Program-made: the position numbers and the translations under genes
NCBI GenBank assembly: GCA_015067825.1
Contig: SVLQ01000002.1
Span: 1 to 64,000, forward strand
Direction: 5' to 3'
DNA length: 64,000 bases
Origin: Oscillospiraceae bacterium
Lineage (GTDB): Bacteria; Bacillota; Clostridia; Oscillospirales; QAMX01
The notes under the pieces: generated by a model
What the model was told of the DNA's origin: nothing
Seen by the model: the letters and a program-made list of their open reading frames with translations, nothing else
Databases searched by the model: none
Shown: positions 50,522 to 59,758 of the stretch, piece by piece
Layout: each line of letters starts with the position of its first letter
Numbering within the stretch: position 1 is the stretch's first letter

Positions 50522-52012
50522 TTATACCTTGTGTGGGTGATACTGCTTGCGCGCTCTGCCAAACGAACGACGCTTGTACCAGATCGACGGCGAGAAAATG
50601 ATAAGCATGGGGAAGATCTCCAAACGGCCGAGGAGCATCAAAAAACTCAACACGATCTTGGAAAAATCCGAGAGCGACGCATAATTGCCCATGGGACCGA
50701 CGATCTCCCCAAAGCCGGGGCCGACGTTGTTAAAACAAGCGACGACCGAGGAAAAAGTGGTTTCAAAGTCTAATCCGTTGAACGATATCAAAAGCATACC
50801 GGCCAACAGAATTCCTATGTAGGTGAGGAAATACATCGTCGTTCCCGTGACAACGTCTTCGTCGAGCGATTGCCCGTCTACTTTGATCACGGTAACGGAG
50901 CGCGGATGCGAAAGGCGGCGAATTTCGCGCAGAATCGATTTCCCCAAGATGACCAAACGTGAAATTTTCAAACCGCCTGCCGTTGAACCACCGCAACCAC
51001 CTAAAAGCATCAGGAGCAACAAAATCATGCGCGAGAGCTCCGGCCACTGTGCAAAATCGGCACTGGAGAAACCTGTCGTGGACGAGACGGTTGCAACCTG
51101 AAATGCGGCGTGGCGCAGTGCGGTACCGACAGAATTGTAAGTGGAGAAAATGTTACACGTAATTGCCAAAATCGATGCAACGGTAATCAAAATGTACCAA
51201 CGGAACTCCTCGTTTTTCACGACGTCCTTGGCCCTGCGGATCAGCAGGAAGTAGAAGATGTTGAAGTTGACCGAAAAGAGGAACATGAAGACGGTGAGCA
51301 CGATCTCGATGTAGGCGCTTTGAAATGCGGGAATACCGGCGTTTTTGGTTGAGAAACCACCGGTGCCGGCGTTAGAAAATGCGTGTGTTGCGGCATCGAA
51401 AAGAGACATTCCGCCAAACAAAAGCAATACCAATTCGATGATCGTGAGGGCAATGTAGATACCGTAGAGAATCATTGCCGTTTGTTTCATCTTGGGAACC
51501 AGCTTGCCGACCGCCGGACCGGGTGCTTCGGCGCGCAGAATGTGCATATCGCGACCGCTCGAGAGCGGAACGATTGCCAAAACGAAGACGAGAACGCCCA
51601 TACCGCCGATCCAGATCGAAAAACTGCGCCAAAAAAGCATACAGCGCGGCAACGCTTCAATGTCGGTGAGAATACTGGCGCCGGTGGTGGTGAAACCGGA
51701 GACAATCTCGAAAAAAGCATCAACAAAGCTTGGGATGACGCCGCTGAAAAGAAATGGCAGAGCACCGATCACTCCCAACAGTAACCACGAGACTGAAACG
51801 ATGACGAATCCTTCTCGGGCATAGATCGAACGATTTTTGGGTTTCCACAAAAGCGAAGCCATACTGAACACAAAGCAACCGGCGGCTGTGACGATGAACG
51901 TCCAAGTTTCGGGCTCTTTGTTCAAAATTCCGACGAGGATCGGCAGCAGCATCAAACAGGCGATACAACGCAGGATCAGACAGAGAATTTTGAAAACCTG
52001 ACGGTAATTCAT
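50522..52012 (-). CDS. trkH: TrkH/KtrB-type potassium uptake channel
   Basis: 496 residues, about ten membrane segments. The four P-loop filters are recognisable, for example SGFTTTGASIL, FSNAGTGGFSTKN, VSSTTGFSSADF and FNNVGPGFGEI. MLLGGCGGSTAGGLKISR is also characteristic. It forms the membrane part of Trk/Ktr potassium uptake. It follows trkA by 14 bases. Confidence 0.95.
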   Translation of the reverse strand: MNYRQVFKILCLILRCIACLMLLPILVGILNKEPETWTFIVTAAGCFVFSMASLLWKPKNRSIYAREGFVIVSVSWLLLGVIGALPFLFSGVIPSFVDAFFEIVSGFTTTGASILTDIEALPRCMLFWRSFSIWIGGMGVLVFVLAIVPLSSGRDMHILRAEAPGPAVGKLVPKMKQTAMILYGIYIALTIIELVLLLFGGMSLFDAATHAFSNAGTGGFSTKNAGIPAFQSAYIEIVLTVFMFLFSVNFNIFYFLLIRRAKDVVKNEEFRWYILITVASILAITCNIFSTYNSVGTALRHAAFQVATVSSTTGFSSADFAQWPELSRMILLLLMLLGGCGGSTAGGLKISRLVILGKSILREIRRLSHPRSVTVIKVDGQSLDEDVVTGTTMYFLTYIGILLAGMLLISFNGLDFETTFSSVVACFNNVGPGFGEIVGPMGNYASLSDFSKIVLSFLMLLGRLEIFPMLIIFSPSIWYKRRSFGRARKQYHPHKV

Positions 52013-52026
52013 GTGCGTCCCTCCCG

Positions 52027-53382
52027 TTATTCTAAAATATCGGTGAGATCGGTCAGGTTCTTATGCGTGGTCACAATGATCACGCTGTCGCCTTCCATGA
52101 TGACATCGTTACCGCCGGGGATGATCACGTGGCCGTTGCGGTTGATCACGGCGACGAGGATGCCGCGGCGGATCGGCAGATCCTTCAGCTTGCGGTCGAC
52201 CAGATCTTTGGCGTTGTTGACGCGGAATTCCAATGCCTCAACGCGGTCGTTGACGATGCGGTGCAGCGTTTCAACGCTGGAACCGGCGGAATTGGAGAGC
52301 GCGCGGACAAAGCGGATGATGTTGGTGGCGATCAGCTGGCGCGGCGAAACGACAATGCCGCTGCTGATGTTGCCGTACATTTCCAAAACGTCGGTGCGTT
52401 CGATTTTGGTGATGATCTTCGGCACCTTGACCGACTGCGCGTACAGCGAGATCAAAAGGTTCATTTCGTCGGACTCCGAAGCCGCGATCAACGCGTCGGC
52501 GTCCTCGATGTTTTCGCTCTGCAAAAGCTCGCGGTCGTTGCCGCGGCCGTTTAAGATGATTGCCTTGGGCAGCATTTCCGAGAGGGTGCGGCAGCGGGCG
52601 AGGTCGGATTCGATGATCTTCACCTGCATGCCGAGGTCGCAGAGCTGTTTGGCGAGGTAGTAGCTGGTGTTGCCGCCGCCGACGATGAGGACGGTGCGGA
52701 TCTTCTGCTGGTAGATGCCGATCGTTTTGAAGAAGAGGCTGATCTCCAGCGGCGAGGAAGTAATGGTCACGTTGTCGCCGGCGCGCAGCGTGAAGTGGCC
52801 GTCGGGGATGAAGACGTCGTCGCCGCGCTGGACCGCGCAGACGAGGACGCGCGTCTTGAGCGTGGTGTAGATCGAAAGGAGCTGCATGCCGTCGAGCATA
52901 TTGCCTTCGGGGATCGTGAATTCCAGCAGCTCGATGCGCCCCTTGGCAAAAAAGTCGATATTCAAGGCATTCGGGAACCGCAGACAGCGCGCAATTTCGG
53001 TCGCGGCGGTCAGGTCGGGGTTGACCGCCATCGAAAGGCCGAGCTCATCCTTGATAAAGTGGAGCTGCTCGGAGTATTCCGGATTCTTGACGCGCGCGAT
53101 CGTCTGGCCGGCGCCGATCTTTTTGGCCACCAGACAGGCGAGAATATTCAGCTCGTCGGACGAGGTCGCACCGATCAGCAGGTCGGACTTGTCCACGCCT
53201 GCCTCGCGCTGTACGTCCAGAGATGCGCCGTTGCCGTGCACGACCAAAACGTCCAAAACGTCCATTAAATTTTTTAAGTTGTCGAGGTTTGAGTCGATCA
53301 CGGTGATCGCATGGCCCTCTTTCGAAAGCTGATCTGCGAGCGCAAAACCGACTTTGCCGTCGCCAACGATGACAATTTTCAT
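52027..53382 (-). CDS. trkA: Trk potassium uptake regulator TrkA
   Basis: 451 residues. Two RCK units, each with an NAD-binding fold (MKIVIVGDGKVGFALADQLS and TVLIVGGGNTSYYLAKQLCD) and a TrkA-C domain (FTIPEGNMLDGMQLLSI; VNNAKDLVDRKLKDLPI). The cytosolic ring binds nucleotide and gates TrkH. Upstream gene of the trkA-trkH operon. In Firmicutes such RCK proteins can also be c-di-AMP targets, a possible link to gdpP in this window; that is inference. Confidence 0.95.
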   Translation of the reverse strand: MKIVIVGDGKVGFALADQLSKEGHAITVIDSNLDNLKNLMDVLDVLVVHGNGASLDVQREAGVDKSDLLIGATSSDELNILACLVAKKIGAGQTIARVKNPEYSEQLHFIKDELGLSMAVNPDLTAATEIARCLRFPNALNIDFFAKGRIELLEFTIPEGNMLDGMQLLSIYTTLKTRVLVCAVQRGDDVFIPDGHFTLRAGDNVTITSSPLEISLFFKTIGIYQQKIRTVLIVGGGNTSYYLAKQLCDLGMQVKIIESDLARCRTLSEMLPKAIILNGRGNDRELLQSENIEDADALIAASESDEMNLLISLYAQSVKVPKIITKIERTDVLEMYGNISSGIVVSPRQLIATNIIRFVRALSNSAGSSVETLHRIVNDRVEALEFRVNNAKDLVDRKLKDLPIRRGILVAVINRNGHVIIPGGNDVIMEGDSVIIVTTHKNLTDLTDILE

Positions 53383-53430
53383 GAGATTCCCTCGCTTCCC
53401 ATGGGGAATATTTGGGCAGTATATGATATT

Positions 53431-53458
53431 ATTATACCACGATTTCGGGGCTTGTCAA
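53431..53458 (-). promoter_or_regulatory. Promoter of trkA-trkH
   Basis: Minus strand TTGACA (53453-53458), 16-base spacer, TATAAT (53431-53436). Confidence 0.82.
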
Positions 53459-53505
53459 TGATGCTTTGTGTTGCCTGCGCGGGAGATGGCATAAAGCCGA
53501 TACGC

Positions 53506-53540
53506 AAAAACGCCCGTATCACGGTGGATACGGGCGTTTG
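53506..53540 (-). terminator. Terminator of the second lipoprotein gene
   Basis: AAACGCCCGTATC, loop acggtg, GATACGGGCGTTT. Confidence 0.85.
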
Positions 53541-53548
53541 TCCGCGCA

Positions 53549-54259
53549 TTAAGAGACCGAATACGCTACGTTCAGGATCTCGCAAAGTTCCTTCAGGGAT
53601 GCGCCATCTGCCCGGACGTATGTGCCGTAGCGGTTGTCTAACCGGAAACAATCGGCGTCGATCTGCTCAAAGGCGTACGTTTCGGTGATCGGGACACTGT
53701 AGTCCTCGAAATCGTCGCCGGTGATGGTTAAGGTCAATTTTCCGTCCTGCAAACTGTAGGTGAAATACGTGAGGGGATATCCCATCGGCTGCGGATACCA
53801 TCCGCCTTCGTCCGGAACGGCATCCGGAAACGGCTGATAGTGGATGTTGTCGTAAACACAGGAGCCGGAATATCCGGTGCCATCCGGGAAGAATACGAGA
53901 TCGTCTTCCTCCAATGTTTCGCCAACGCGCCGCACGCTGCACCACGTACCATCCAAAGCCAGCGGTTCGCTCGGCTCGGTCGGAACTTCTGTGGGTTCGG
54001 ATCTTTCCGTGGTCAAAACGGTCGTTTCAGACGTTATTTCGGAGCGTTCCGTGGTCGAAACGGTCGTCTCGGCAGACGCGGTCGTACGTTCTGTGGTCGG
54101 AGAGGTTCCTTGCGCGGAAGTTGTGGTAACCGTCGTCTGAACGTCTGTCGGGGGATCCGCTTGCTGAGGCCCGTGACCGACCTTCAGCGAACAACCGCTG
54201 AAAATTGCGGCTAAAACCATAAAAAGCAAACACAAAACGGCAAAGTTTCTCTGTTTCAT
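53549..54259 (-). CDS. Lipoprotein with Thr/Ser/Glu-rich linker, unknown function
   Basis: 236 residues from ATG 54259 (GGAG nine bases upstream). Lipoprotein signal FMVLAAIFSGCSLK with the lipid Cys near 23. A low-complexity linker with TTERSE repeats (about 38-100) leads to a small globular domain starting LDGTWCSVRR, like other envelope proteins with a lipocalin-like LDGTW opening. The layout resembles the lipoprotein at 21442-22476 but the globular parts are not alike. Surface-anchored; function unknown. Confidence 0.82.
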   Translation of the reverse strand: MKQRNFAVLCLLFMVLAAIFSGCSLKVGHGPQQADPPTDVQTTVTTTSAQGTSPTTERTTASAETTVSTTERSEITSETTVLTTERSEPTEVPTEPSEPLALDGTWCSVRRVGETLEEDDLVFFPDGTGYSGSCVYDNIHYQPFPDAVPDEGGWYPQPMGYPLTYFTYSLQDGKLTLTITGDDFEDYSVPITETYAFEQIDADCFRLDNRYGTYVRADGASLKELCEILNVAYSVS

Positions 54260-54310
54260 TCGTTCGTACTCCATTGGATCAGTTGTTGTAATGGTACCGC
54301 AGAAAATCGA

Positions 54311-55399
54311 TCAGAGATCGCCTTTGATGATTTTTGCCATGTTCTCGCTCAGGATTTTGCGGTTGTCATCATCCACAAGGCTGAAACGGTTGCCGTCGTT
54401 GGGCGTGCTCAGATAATTCCAGACGCAGTAGGGGATCTCGTTTTCCTGCAAGATCGTGATGACGTCGCGCATCCAGTTTTCGCGCCATCGGATATCGGCG
54501 TGGCGGATCGTGCCGAATTCGCCGCACCAAAGCGTGTGGTCGGGGTGTTTTTGGGCAAACTCGATCGCCGGCTGCAGGAAGTCGCGCAAACATTGGATAT
54601 CCATTTGCGTGTATTCCGCGTAGGCAGAGGGGTTGTCGTACACAACGCGCTGATAATCGCGGTAATACTCGATATCGCCGGGGTACGGCATCTTTCGGTT
54701 ATAATACAGCGGATCCGGCTGCAAAACACCTCTCTGGTGGGTGAATTCAAACGGCGTGTACATATGGAAGGTGTAGATGATATGTTCGTCGTCGTAGATG
54801 CGCAGGTGCTTCAGCTTATGAGGGCTGCCCCAGCAGGTAGAGCCGACGATGAGCTTGCGGGTCTTGCTGCGAGCGCGGAGCGCTGCGATCGTCCGATCTG
54901 CCAACCGATTCCATTTTTCCGGGTCGACGTTGACCACTTCGTTTAAGAGTTCAAAGGCGATCTCCGGCTCGCTTGCGTACCGCTCTTCCAACATGACCCA
55001 CAGCGCGCAAAACCGGTTTTGCAGTTCTTCGTCATCCAAAAGTGTCGCGCCTTCGTCGATGTCGCAGTAATTGCCGATGGCCTTGTGCAGATTCAAAACG
55101 ATGTTCAGCCCGTGCTTTTTGCACCAATCGATAAAGCGGTCGATGTGTCCGAGCGTTTCCTCGCGGTAGACGTAAGGCGCTTCCTCCAAAACGATCTGGT
55201 CAAACCCCAACCGGACGTGATCCATGCCAAGGCTTTTGATATATTGAACGTCCGATTCGGTGATGTAGGAAGCAAAGTGCTCCATGTCGCCGATGGTCAG
55301 ACAGAGCCGTCTTTCCGGCGGCAAAACCTGAAACCGCTTGTAGTTCGTCAGCCAACCGCCGATTCCCATTCCGCGCTCGAATCCGGGCAGTTTTTTCAT
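54311..55399 (-). CDS. GH5-family glycosidase
   Basis: 362 residues. FERGMGIGGWLTNY opens a TIM barrel, with HVRLGFDQIVLEE, the acid/base Glu in FELLNEVVN (near 149-157), HMYTPFEFTHQ and the nucleophile Glu in WCGEFGTIRH (near 297-306). This is the cellulase (GH5) layout; endoglucanase or mannanase-like activity is possible. No signal peptide, so a short imported substrate is likely. Divergent from the GH2 gene. Confidence 0.9.
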   Translation of the reverse strand: MKKLPGFERGMGIGGWLTNYKRFQVLPPERRLCLTIGDMEHFASYITESDVQYIKSLGMDHVRLGFDQIVLEEAPYVYREETLGHIDRFIDWCKKHGLNIVLNLHKAIGNYCDIDEGATLLDDEELQNRFCALWVMLEERYASEPEIAFELLNEVVNVDPEKWNRLADRTIAALRARSKTRKLIVGSTCWGSPHKLKHLRIYDDEHIIYTFHMYTPFEFTHQRGVLQPDPLYYNRKMPYPGDIEYYRDYQRVVYDNPSAYAEYTQMDIQCLRDFLQPAIEFAQKHPDHTLWCGEFGTIRHADIRWRENWMRDVITILQENEIPYCVWNYLSTPNDGNRFSLVDDDNRKILSENMAKIIKGDL

Positions 55400-55450
55400 G
55401 TTTCTTTCTCCTTTTTCGGCATAGATCTGCTATGCGGAATATCCATAGAT

Positions 55451-55480
55451 AGTATAGCATAATCGAAGCGTTCATTTCAA
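55451..55480 (-). promoter_or_regulatory. Promoter of the GH5 gene
   Basis: Minus strand TTGAAA (55475-55480), 18-base spacer, TATACT (55451-55456). Confidence 0.6.
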
Positions 55481-55513
55481 GTGGTATACCGTTTGGTCGG
55501 AAAACGAACTTCC

Positions 55514-55542
55514 TTGACAAAAAGACCCCGGACGGTTATAAT
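55514..55542 (+). promoter_or_regulatory. Consensus promoter of the GH2 gene
   Basis: TTGACA (55514-55519), 17-base spacer, TATAAT (55537-55542). Confidence 0.92.
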
Positions 55543-55615
55543 GAATATATCCCTCAAAAGTCTCTTGCAAACCGTGTTTTGCAGATCGTTCTATTCATAA
55601 TATCGGAGGTACTGT

Positions 55616-58336
55616 ATGCCAAACGCACTGAAACGTCAGCCCGTCGTTGTCAACCCGCTCTTCCGTCATCCTGATGAGCAATGTCTGTCGCTGTCGGGCG
55701 AGTGGCTGTTCCGCCTCGATCCCGACGAACGCGGCCTCAGAGAATCGTGGGCAACCAACCCGCACGTTTTCCTTGAATCCATCCAAGTGCCGGGGTGCTG
55801 GCAGGGCCAGGGCTTTGGCAGCGATGAAACGGAGCTGCAGAAAGAATTCGGCACGCAGATTCGTGCGTTCCGCGCTACCTACGAGGGCACCGGCTGGTAC
55901 ATGAAAACCTTCACGCTTCCGGCGGAAATGAAGGGCAAGCGCCTGTGGCTCAACTTTGGCGGCTCGAACCCCACGACCGAAGTCTGGATCAACGGGAAAA
56001 AGATCGGCGAACACCACCTGCCGTTCCTTTCGTTCGGCTTTGAGATCACGGATCTCGTTTCCTTTGACAAAGAAAACGTCCTCGCCGTCCGTATCAGCGA
56101 ACAGGATCGCCTTTTGGCGCTGGTCTATTACTATTCCGGCAAATGGTCGGGCCTTTACCGCGACGTTGAAATCACTGCAACGGGAAATGCCTACATCGAC
56201 TCGTTTGCCGCCTACCCCGATGTCGATACGAAAAAACTCACCGTCAAGGCCGCAATCGGCGGAGATTCTGCGAATTCCTCGCTCTCCGTCGTTGTCACCG
56301 CGCCGAACGGCGAGACGATCTCAAACGAAGCTGCCGTCAAAGACGGCGCGTGCGAGATCAACTTTGCCGTCGAAAATCCTGCGCTTTGGTCGCCCGATGA
56401 TCCGACTCTCTACCGCATCGACGCGGTTCTGTGCGAAAACGGTGTCGTTTCGGATGCCCGTGCCGACCGCTTTGGTTTCGTGAAGCTGACCTCCGAAGGG
56501 AAGCACTTCTGCATCAACCACGAACCTTACTATATGCGCGGATCGGGCGACTTCTGCGACAACCCCGAAACAGGCAGCCCGAATACCAGCCGCACTCACT
56601 GGCGCAAATGCCTCCGCGCTCTGCGCGATATGGGTTACAACTACGTCCGCTGCCAGAGCTTTGTGCCCGTCCCCGAATATTTCGACGTTGCCGACGAGGT
56701 CGGTCTCATCATCCAAAGCGAAATGGGTATGCTCGGCCCTCTGGCGGGTCCGTCGGTGTACCATTCCAACGGTATGTGGCCCAAGCCCACGCCCGACGTC
56801 CGCGATAACCTCCGCGAGCAATGGAACGGTGTCGTTTTGCGCGACGTCAACCATCCCTCCGCAACCATCTATTGCATGAGCAACGAATTGGGCGAGACCT
56901 ACTTCCCCAAAACCGCATGGCGCTGCTATCGCGAAACAAAGGAAATTAAGCCCACCGCGATGATCATTTGGACCGACGGCGATTACAAACCGCAGTACCC
57001 GTCGGACTTCGCAAATATTCGCGCGGATCACGATGACTTCATCGACCTGCCGGTCATCCAGCACGAGTTCCAGTGGTGGACTTCTTTCCCCGACGTGCGG
57101 CTTGCACCCAAGTACAAAAACTGTGCGCTGCGCCATTTCTCAGCCGAACTGGCGATCGAGGCGATTGGCCGGCACGGCTTCCTGCACGTTTTGCCCAAGG
57201 CGGCCGAAACCAGCCAGGCCCTGCAGTATATCGAAGCCAAGGGCAAAATGGAACATCTGCGCCGCACGTACCCGAGGCTGGCGGGCGTCTGCCACTTCAA
57301 CGCGATGGATATCGGAATGTCTCCGCAGGGAATTCTCGATATCTTCTACGAGAAAAAACACGCCACGCCGGAAATGTGGCTGCAGACCAACGGTGATACG
57401 GTTATTCTGTCCAACCTGTATTTTGGAGATCGCGTCCTGGCCACCGGGTCGGAATGGACCTTTGACTTTGCCGTGTCGGACTTCTCGCATCCAGCGTTTG
57501 GTGCCTCTACCTTTACCTGGTCGCTGAAAACGGAAGATCGCGTTCTCTTCTCCGATTCGTTTGCCTGCGAACCCAAACCCTACTGCACCTCTTCCGTCGG
57601 CGAAGCGATCACCGTAACCATTCCTGCCGTGGAGAAAGCCGAAAAAGTCACGCTGACGGCCGCCCTCACCGACGGTAAACGCGAGGTGACAAATGCGTGG
57701 GATCTGTGGATCTTCCCGGCCGAGACCGCTCTGCCGGCCGGCGTTTGCCGTGCCGATAAGGGCGAGGCGGTTGGCGACGCGCGCGTTGTCATCGCGGAAC
57801 ACCTGACGGATGAACTGATCGAATTTGTGAAGGCCGGTGGATCCCTGATCCTGGTTGGCTCGGAGGGTCTTGTCCGCCCGTCCATCCGAATTTTGGATTT
57901 GGATGTCGGCCGCTACTTCTTTACGCGTCCCGCAAGCTATCACCCCTACGAAGAGCTGCAGTCGGGCACGATCATTCAGGATCACCCGATCTTCGGCGAC
58001 TTCCCCAAGGGCGATTTTGCCGACCTGCAATTCTACAACATGATCGCGGAGAATCCACCGCTCGACCTCGAACCGCTCGACCTCACCGAAGAAGATCCGA
58101 TTATCCGCGTGCTGCATTCCTATCAGGTGAGCCGTCAGCTCGGCCACTTGGTGGAACGCAAGCTCGGGAATGGCCGCATCGTGGTGAGCTCGATGAATCT
58201 CCTCGGCGAGCTCCCCGAAGCGCAGTATCTGCTCAGCCAGATGGCGCGCTACTGCTTGGGCGATGCGCTTGCGGAATGCCCCGAACTTTCCGAAAAAGCG
58301 CTTGCGCAGCTCATCAGCGGCACGAATATCGACTGA
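55616..58336 (+). CDS. GH2-family glycosidase
   Basis: 906 residues. An N-terminal jelly roll (LSGEWLFRLDPDERG, GWYMKTFTLPAEMKGKRLWL, EVWINGKKIGEH), an immunoglobulin-like domain, then a TIM barrel with acid/base Glu in YCMSNELGETY (near 420-430) and nucleophile Glu in VIQHEFQWW (near 480-488). Beta-galactosidase, glucuronidase or mannosidase activity is possible. The last 200 residues contain a ThuA/GATase-like stretch (GGSLILVGSEG). No signal peptide. The VTC gene follows 44 bases downstream without a terminator. Confidence 0.92.
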   Translation: MPNALKRQPVVVNPLFRHPDEQCLSLSGEWLFRLDPDERGLRESWATNPHVFLESIQVPGCWQGQGFGSDETELQKEFGTQIRAFRATYEGTGWYMKTFTLPAEMKGKRLWLNFGGSNPTTEVWINGKKIGEHHLPFLSFGFEITDLVSFDKENVLAVRISEQDRLLALVYYYSGKWSGLYRDVEITATGNAYIDSFAAYPDVDTKKLTVKAAIGGDSANSSLSVVVTAPNGETISNEAAVKDGACEINFAVENPALWSPDDPTLYRIDAVLCENGVVSDARADRFGFVKLTSEGKHFCINHEPYYMRGSGDFCDNPETGSPNTSRTHWRKCLRALRDMGYNYVRCQSFVPVPEYFDVADEVGLIIQSEMGMLGPLAGPSVYHSNGMWPKPTPDVRDNLREQWNGVVLRDVNHPSATIYCMSNELGETYFPKTAWRCYRETKEIKPTAMIIWTDGDYKPQYPSDFANIRADHDDFIDLPVIQHEFQWWTSFPDVRLAPKYKNCALRHFSAELAIEAIGRHGFLHVLPKAAETSQALQYIEAKGKMEHLRRTYPRLAGVCHFNAMDIGMSPQGILDIFYEKKHATPEMWLQTNGDTVILSNLYFGDRVLATGSEWTFDFAVSDFSHPAFGASTFTWSLKTEDRVLFSDSFACEPKPYCTSSVGEAITVTIPAVEKAEKVTLTAALTDGKREVTNAWDLWIFPAETALPAGVCRADKGEAVGDARVVIAEHLTDELIEFVKAGGSLILVGSEGLVRPSIRILDLDVGRYFFTRPASYHPYEELQSGTIIQDHPIFGDFPKGDFADLQFYNMIAENPPLDLEPLDLTEEDPIIRVLHSYQVSRQLGHLVERKLGNGRIVVSSMNLLGELPEAQYLLSQMARYCLGDALAECPELSEKALAQLISGTNID

Positions 58337-58380
58337 GTCGGGGATCGAAACCATAGAAAACAGAAAGGAGGGACGTTGTT

Positions 58381-59052
58381 GTGCAGCTTCGACATGAGGT
58401 CAAACACGAGATCAACGCGTCCGATTTGCTGATCCTGCGGCAAAGGCTGCGGGTAGTGATGAAACCGGACAGCCATGCCGTAAACGGGCGATACATGATC
58501 CGAAGTTTGTATTTTGACAATATTGACGATAAAGCGCTCCGGGAAAAACTGGACGGCGTGGACATCCGCGAAAAATACCGCATTCGGCTGTACAACAACG
58601 AACCCTCCACGATCCGTTTGGAGCGGAAGTTCAAGCAAGGATCGCTTGGCTGCAAAACCATTGCGAGCCTGACGCCTGAGCAGGCGCAGGCGATCGCCGA
58701 CGGTGACGTGGAATGGATGTCCCGCAGCACCGATGAAGTGATCCTCGGGTTCTATACCCGCATCAAAAACGAAGGGCTGAAAGCAAAGGTCATCGTGGAC
58801 TACACCCGCGAGCCGTTTGTATTCGGCCCCGGCAACGTCCGCGTTACGCTGGATTATGGGATCCGCACCGGCCTGAGCTGCACGGATTTCTTGAATCCCG
58901 ACTGCGTGACGGTTCCGATCATGGATTCACCCTGCATTCTGGAAGTGAAGTGGGATAACTTCTTGCCCGATGTGATCCGGGATGCCGTACAGCTTGAGAA
59001 CAGACGGAGTACAGCTTTCTCCAAGTATGCCGCCAGTCGTATGTATGACTGA
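58381..59052 (+). CDS. VTC-domain (polyphosphate polymerase-like) protein
   Basis: 223 residues from GTG 58381, nine bases after AAAGGAGG. QLRHEVKHEI, YMIRSLYFDN, EKYRIRLYNNEPSTIRLERK and ILEVKWDN place the basic and acidic residues that line the tunnel of VTC polyphosphate polymerases. In eukaryotes that domain makes polyphosphate from ATP; bacterial versions are less studied. First of three closely packed genes with DUF4956 and CotH. Confidence 0.9.
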   Translation: MQLRHEVKHEINASDLLILRQRLRVVMKPDSHAVNGRYMIRSLYFDNIDDKALREKLDGVDIREKYRIRLYNNEPSTIRLERKFKQGSLGCKTIASLTPEQAQAIADGDVEWMSRSTDEVILGFYTRIKNEGLKAKVIVDYTREPFVFGPGNVRVTLDYGIRTGLSCTDFLNPDCVTVPIMDSPCILEVKWDNFLPDVIRDAVQLENRRSTAFSKYAASRMYD

Positions 59053-59088
59053 AAATGATATGAACCAAGGAAGGGAGCAACCCAAGCG

Positions 59089-59754
59089 ATGAAAGATTTT
59101 TTAGAGACTAATTTTCTGGGCAACATGTCCACGATCAGCGTTTTGGATATCCTGCTGGCCATCGTGCTGTCTTTCGGCATCGGATTTTTCATTTTCTTTG
59201 TTTACAAGAAAACCTATCGCGGCGTGATGTATTCCGCCGGCTTTGGCACGACGCTGATTGCCCTGACGATGATCACGACGGTCGTAATCCTCGCCGTAAC
59301 CTCCAATGTGGTTCTGTCTCTCGGTATGGTCGGCGCGCTCTCCATCGTCCGTTTCCGCGCGGCCATCAAAGATCCGCTCGACATTGCATTTCTCTTTTGG
59401 TCGATCGGCGCGGGTATCGTTTTGGCCTCGGGCATGATTCCGCTGGCGATCATCGGCAGCTTGTGCATCGGTCTGATCCTGCTTGTGTTTGTCAATCAGA
59501 AATCGCATACCCATCCCTATATGGTCGTACTGAGCTGCGAAAACCATGAAGCGGAAGTGAAAGCCAGAGAATTCTTGGCAGAGCGCGTCACCCGCATGAC
59601 CGTAAAGAGCAAATCCGCCGTCAAGGGTGCGATCGAACTGAACATTGAAGTTCGTCTGAAGGAAGACGACACCGATTTTATCAACACGCTCTCCGACCTG
59701 CCCGGTGTGAACAGCGCCGTTATCGTTTCCTATAACGGCGACTACATGGGGTAA
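59089..59754 (+). CDS. DUF4956 membrane protein
   Basis: 221 residues. Four membrane segments in the first 140 (VLDILLAIVLSFGIGFFIFF, TLIALTMITTVVILAVTSNV, then SLGMVGALSIVRFRAAIKDP and the following hydrophobic pair), and a soluble ferredoxin-like tail (145-221). VGALSIVRFRAAIKDP is the hallmark of DUF4956. Role unknown; the constant neighbours are VTC and CotH proteins, so it may serve polyphosphate or phosphorylation at the membrane. Confidence 0.9.
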   Translation: MKDFLETNFLGNMSTISVLDILLAIVLSFGIGFFIFFVYKKTYRGVMYSAGFGTTLIALTMITTVVILAVTSNVVLSLGMVGALSIVRFRAAIKDPLDIAFLFWSIGAGIVLASGMIPLAIIGSLCIGLILLVFVNQKSHTHPYMVVLSCENHEAEVKAREFLAERVTRMTVKSKSAVKGAIELNIEVRLKEDDTDFINTLSDLPGVNSAVIVSYNGDYMG

Positions 59755-59758
59755 AGGT

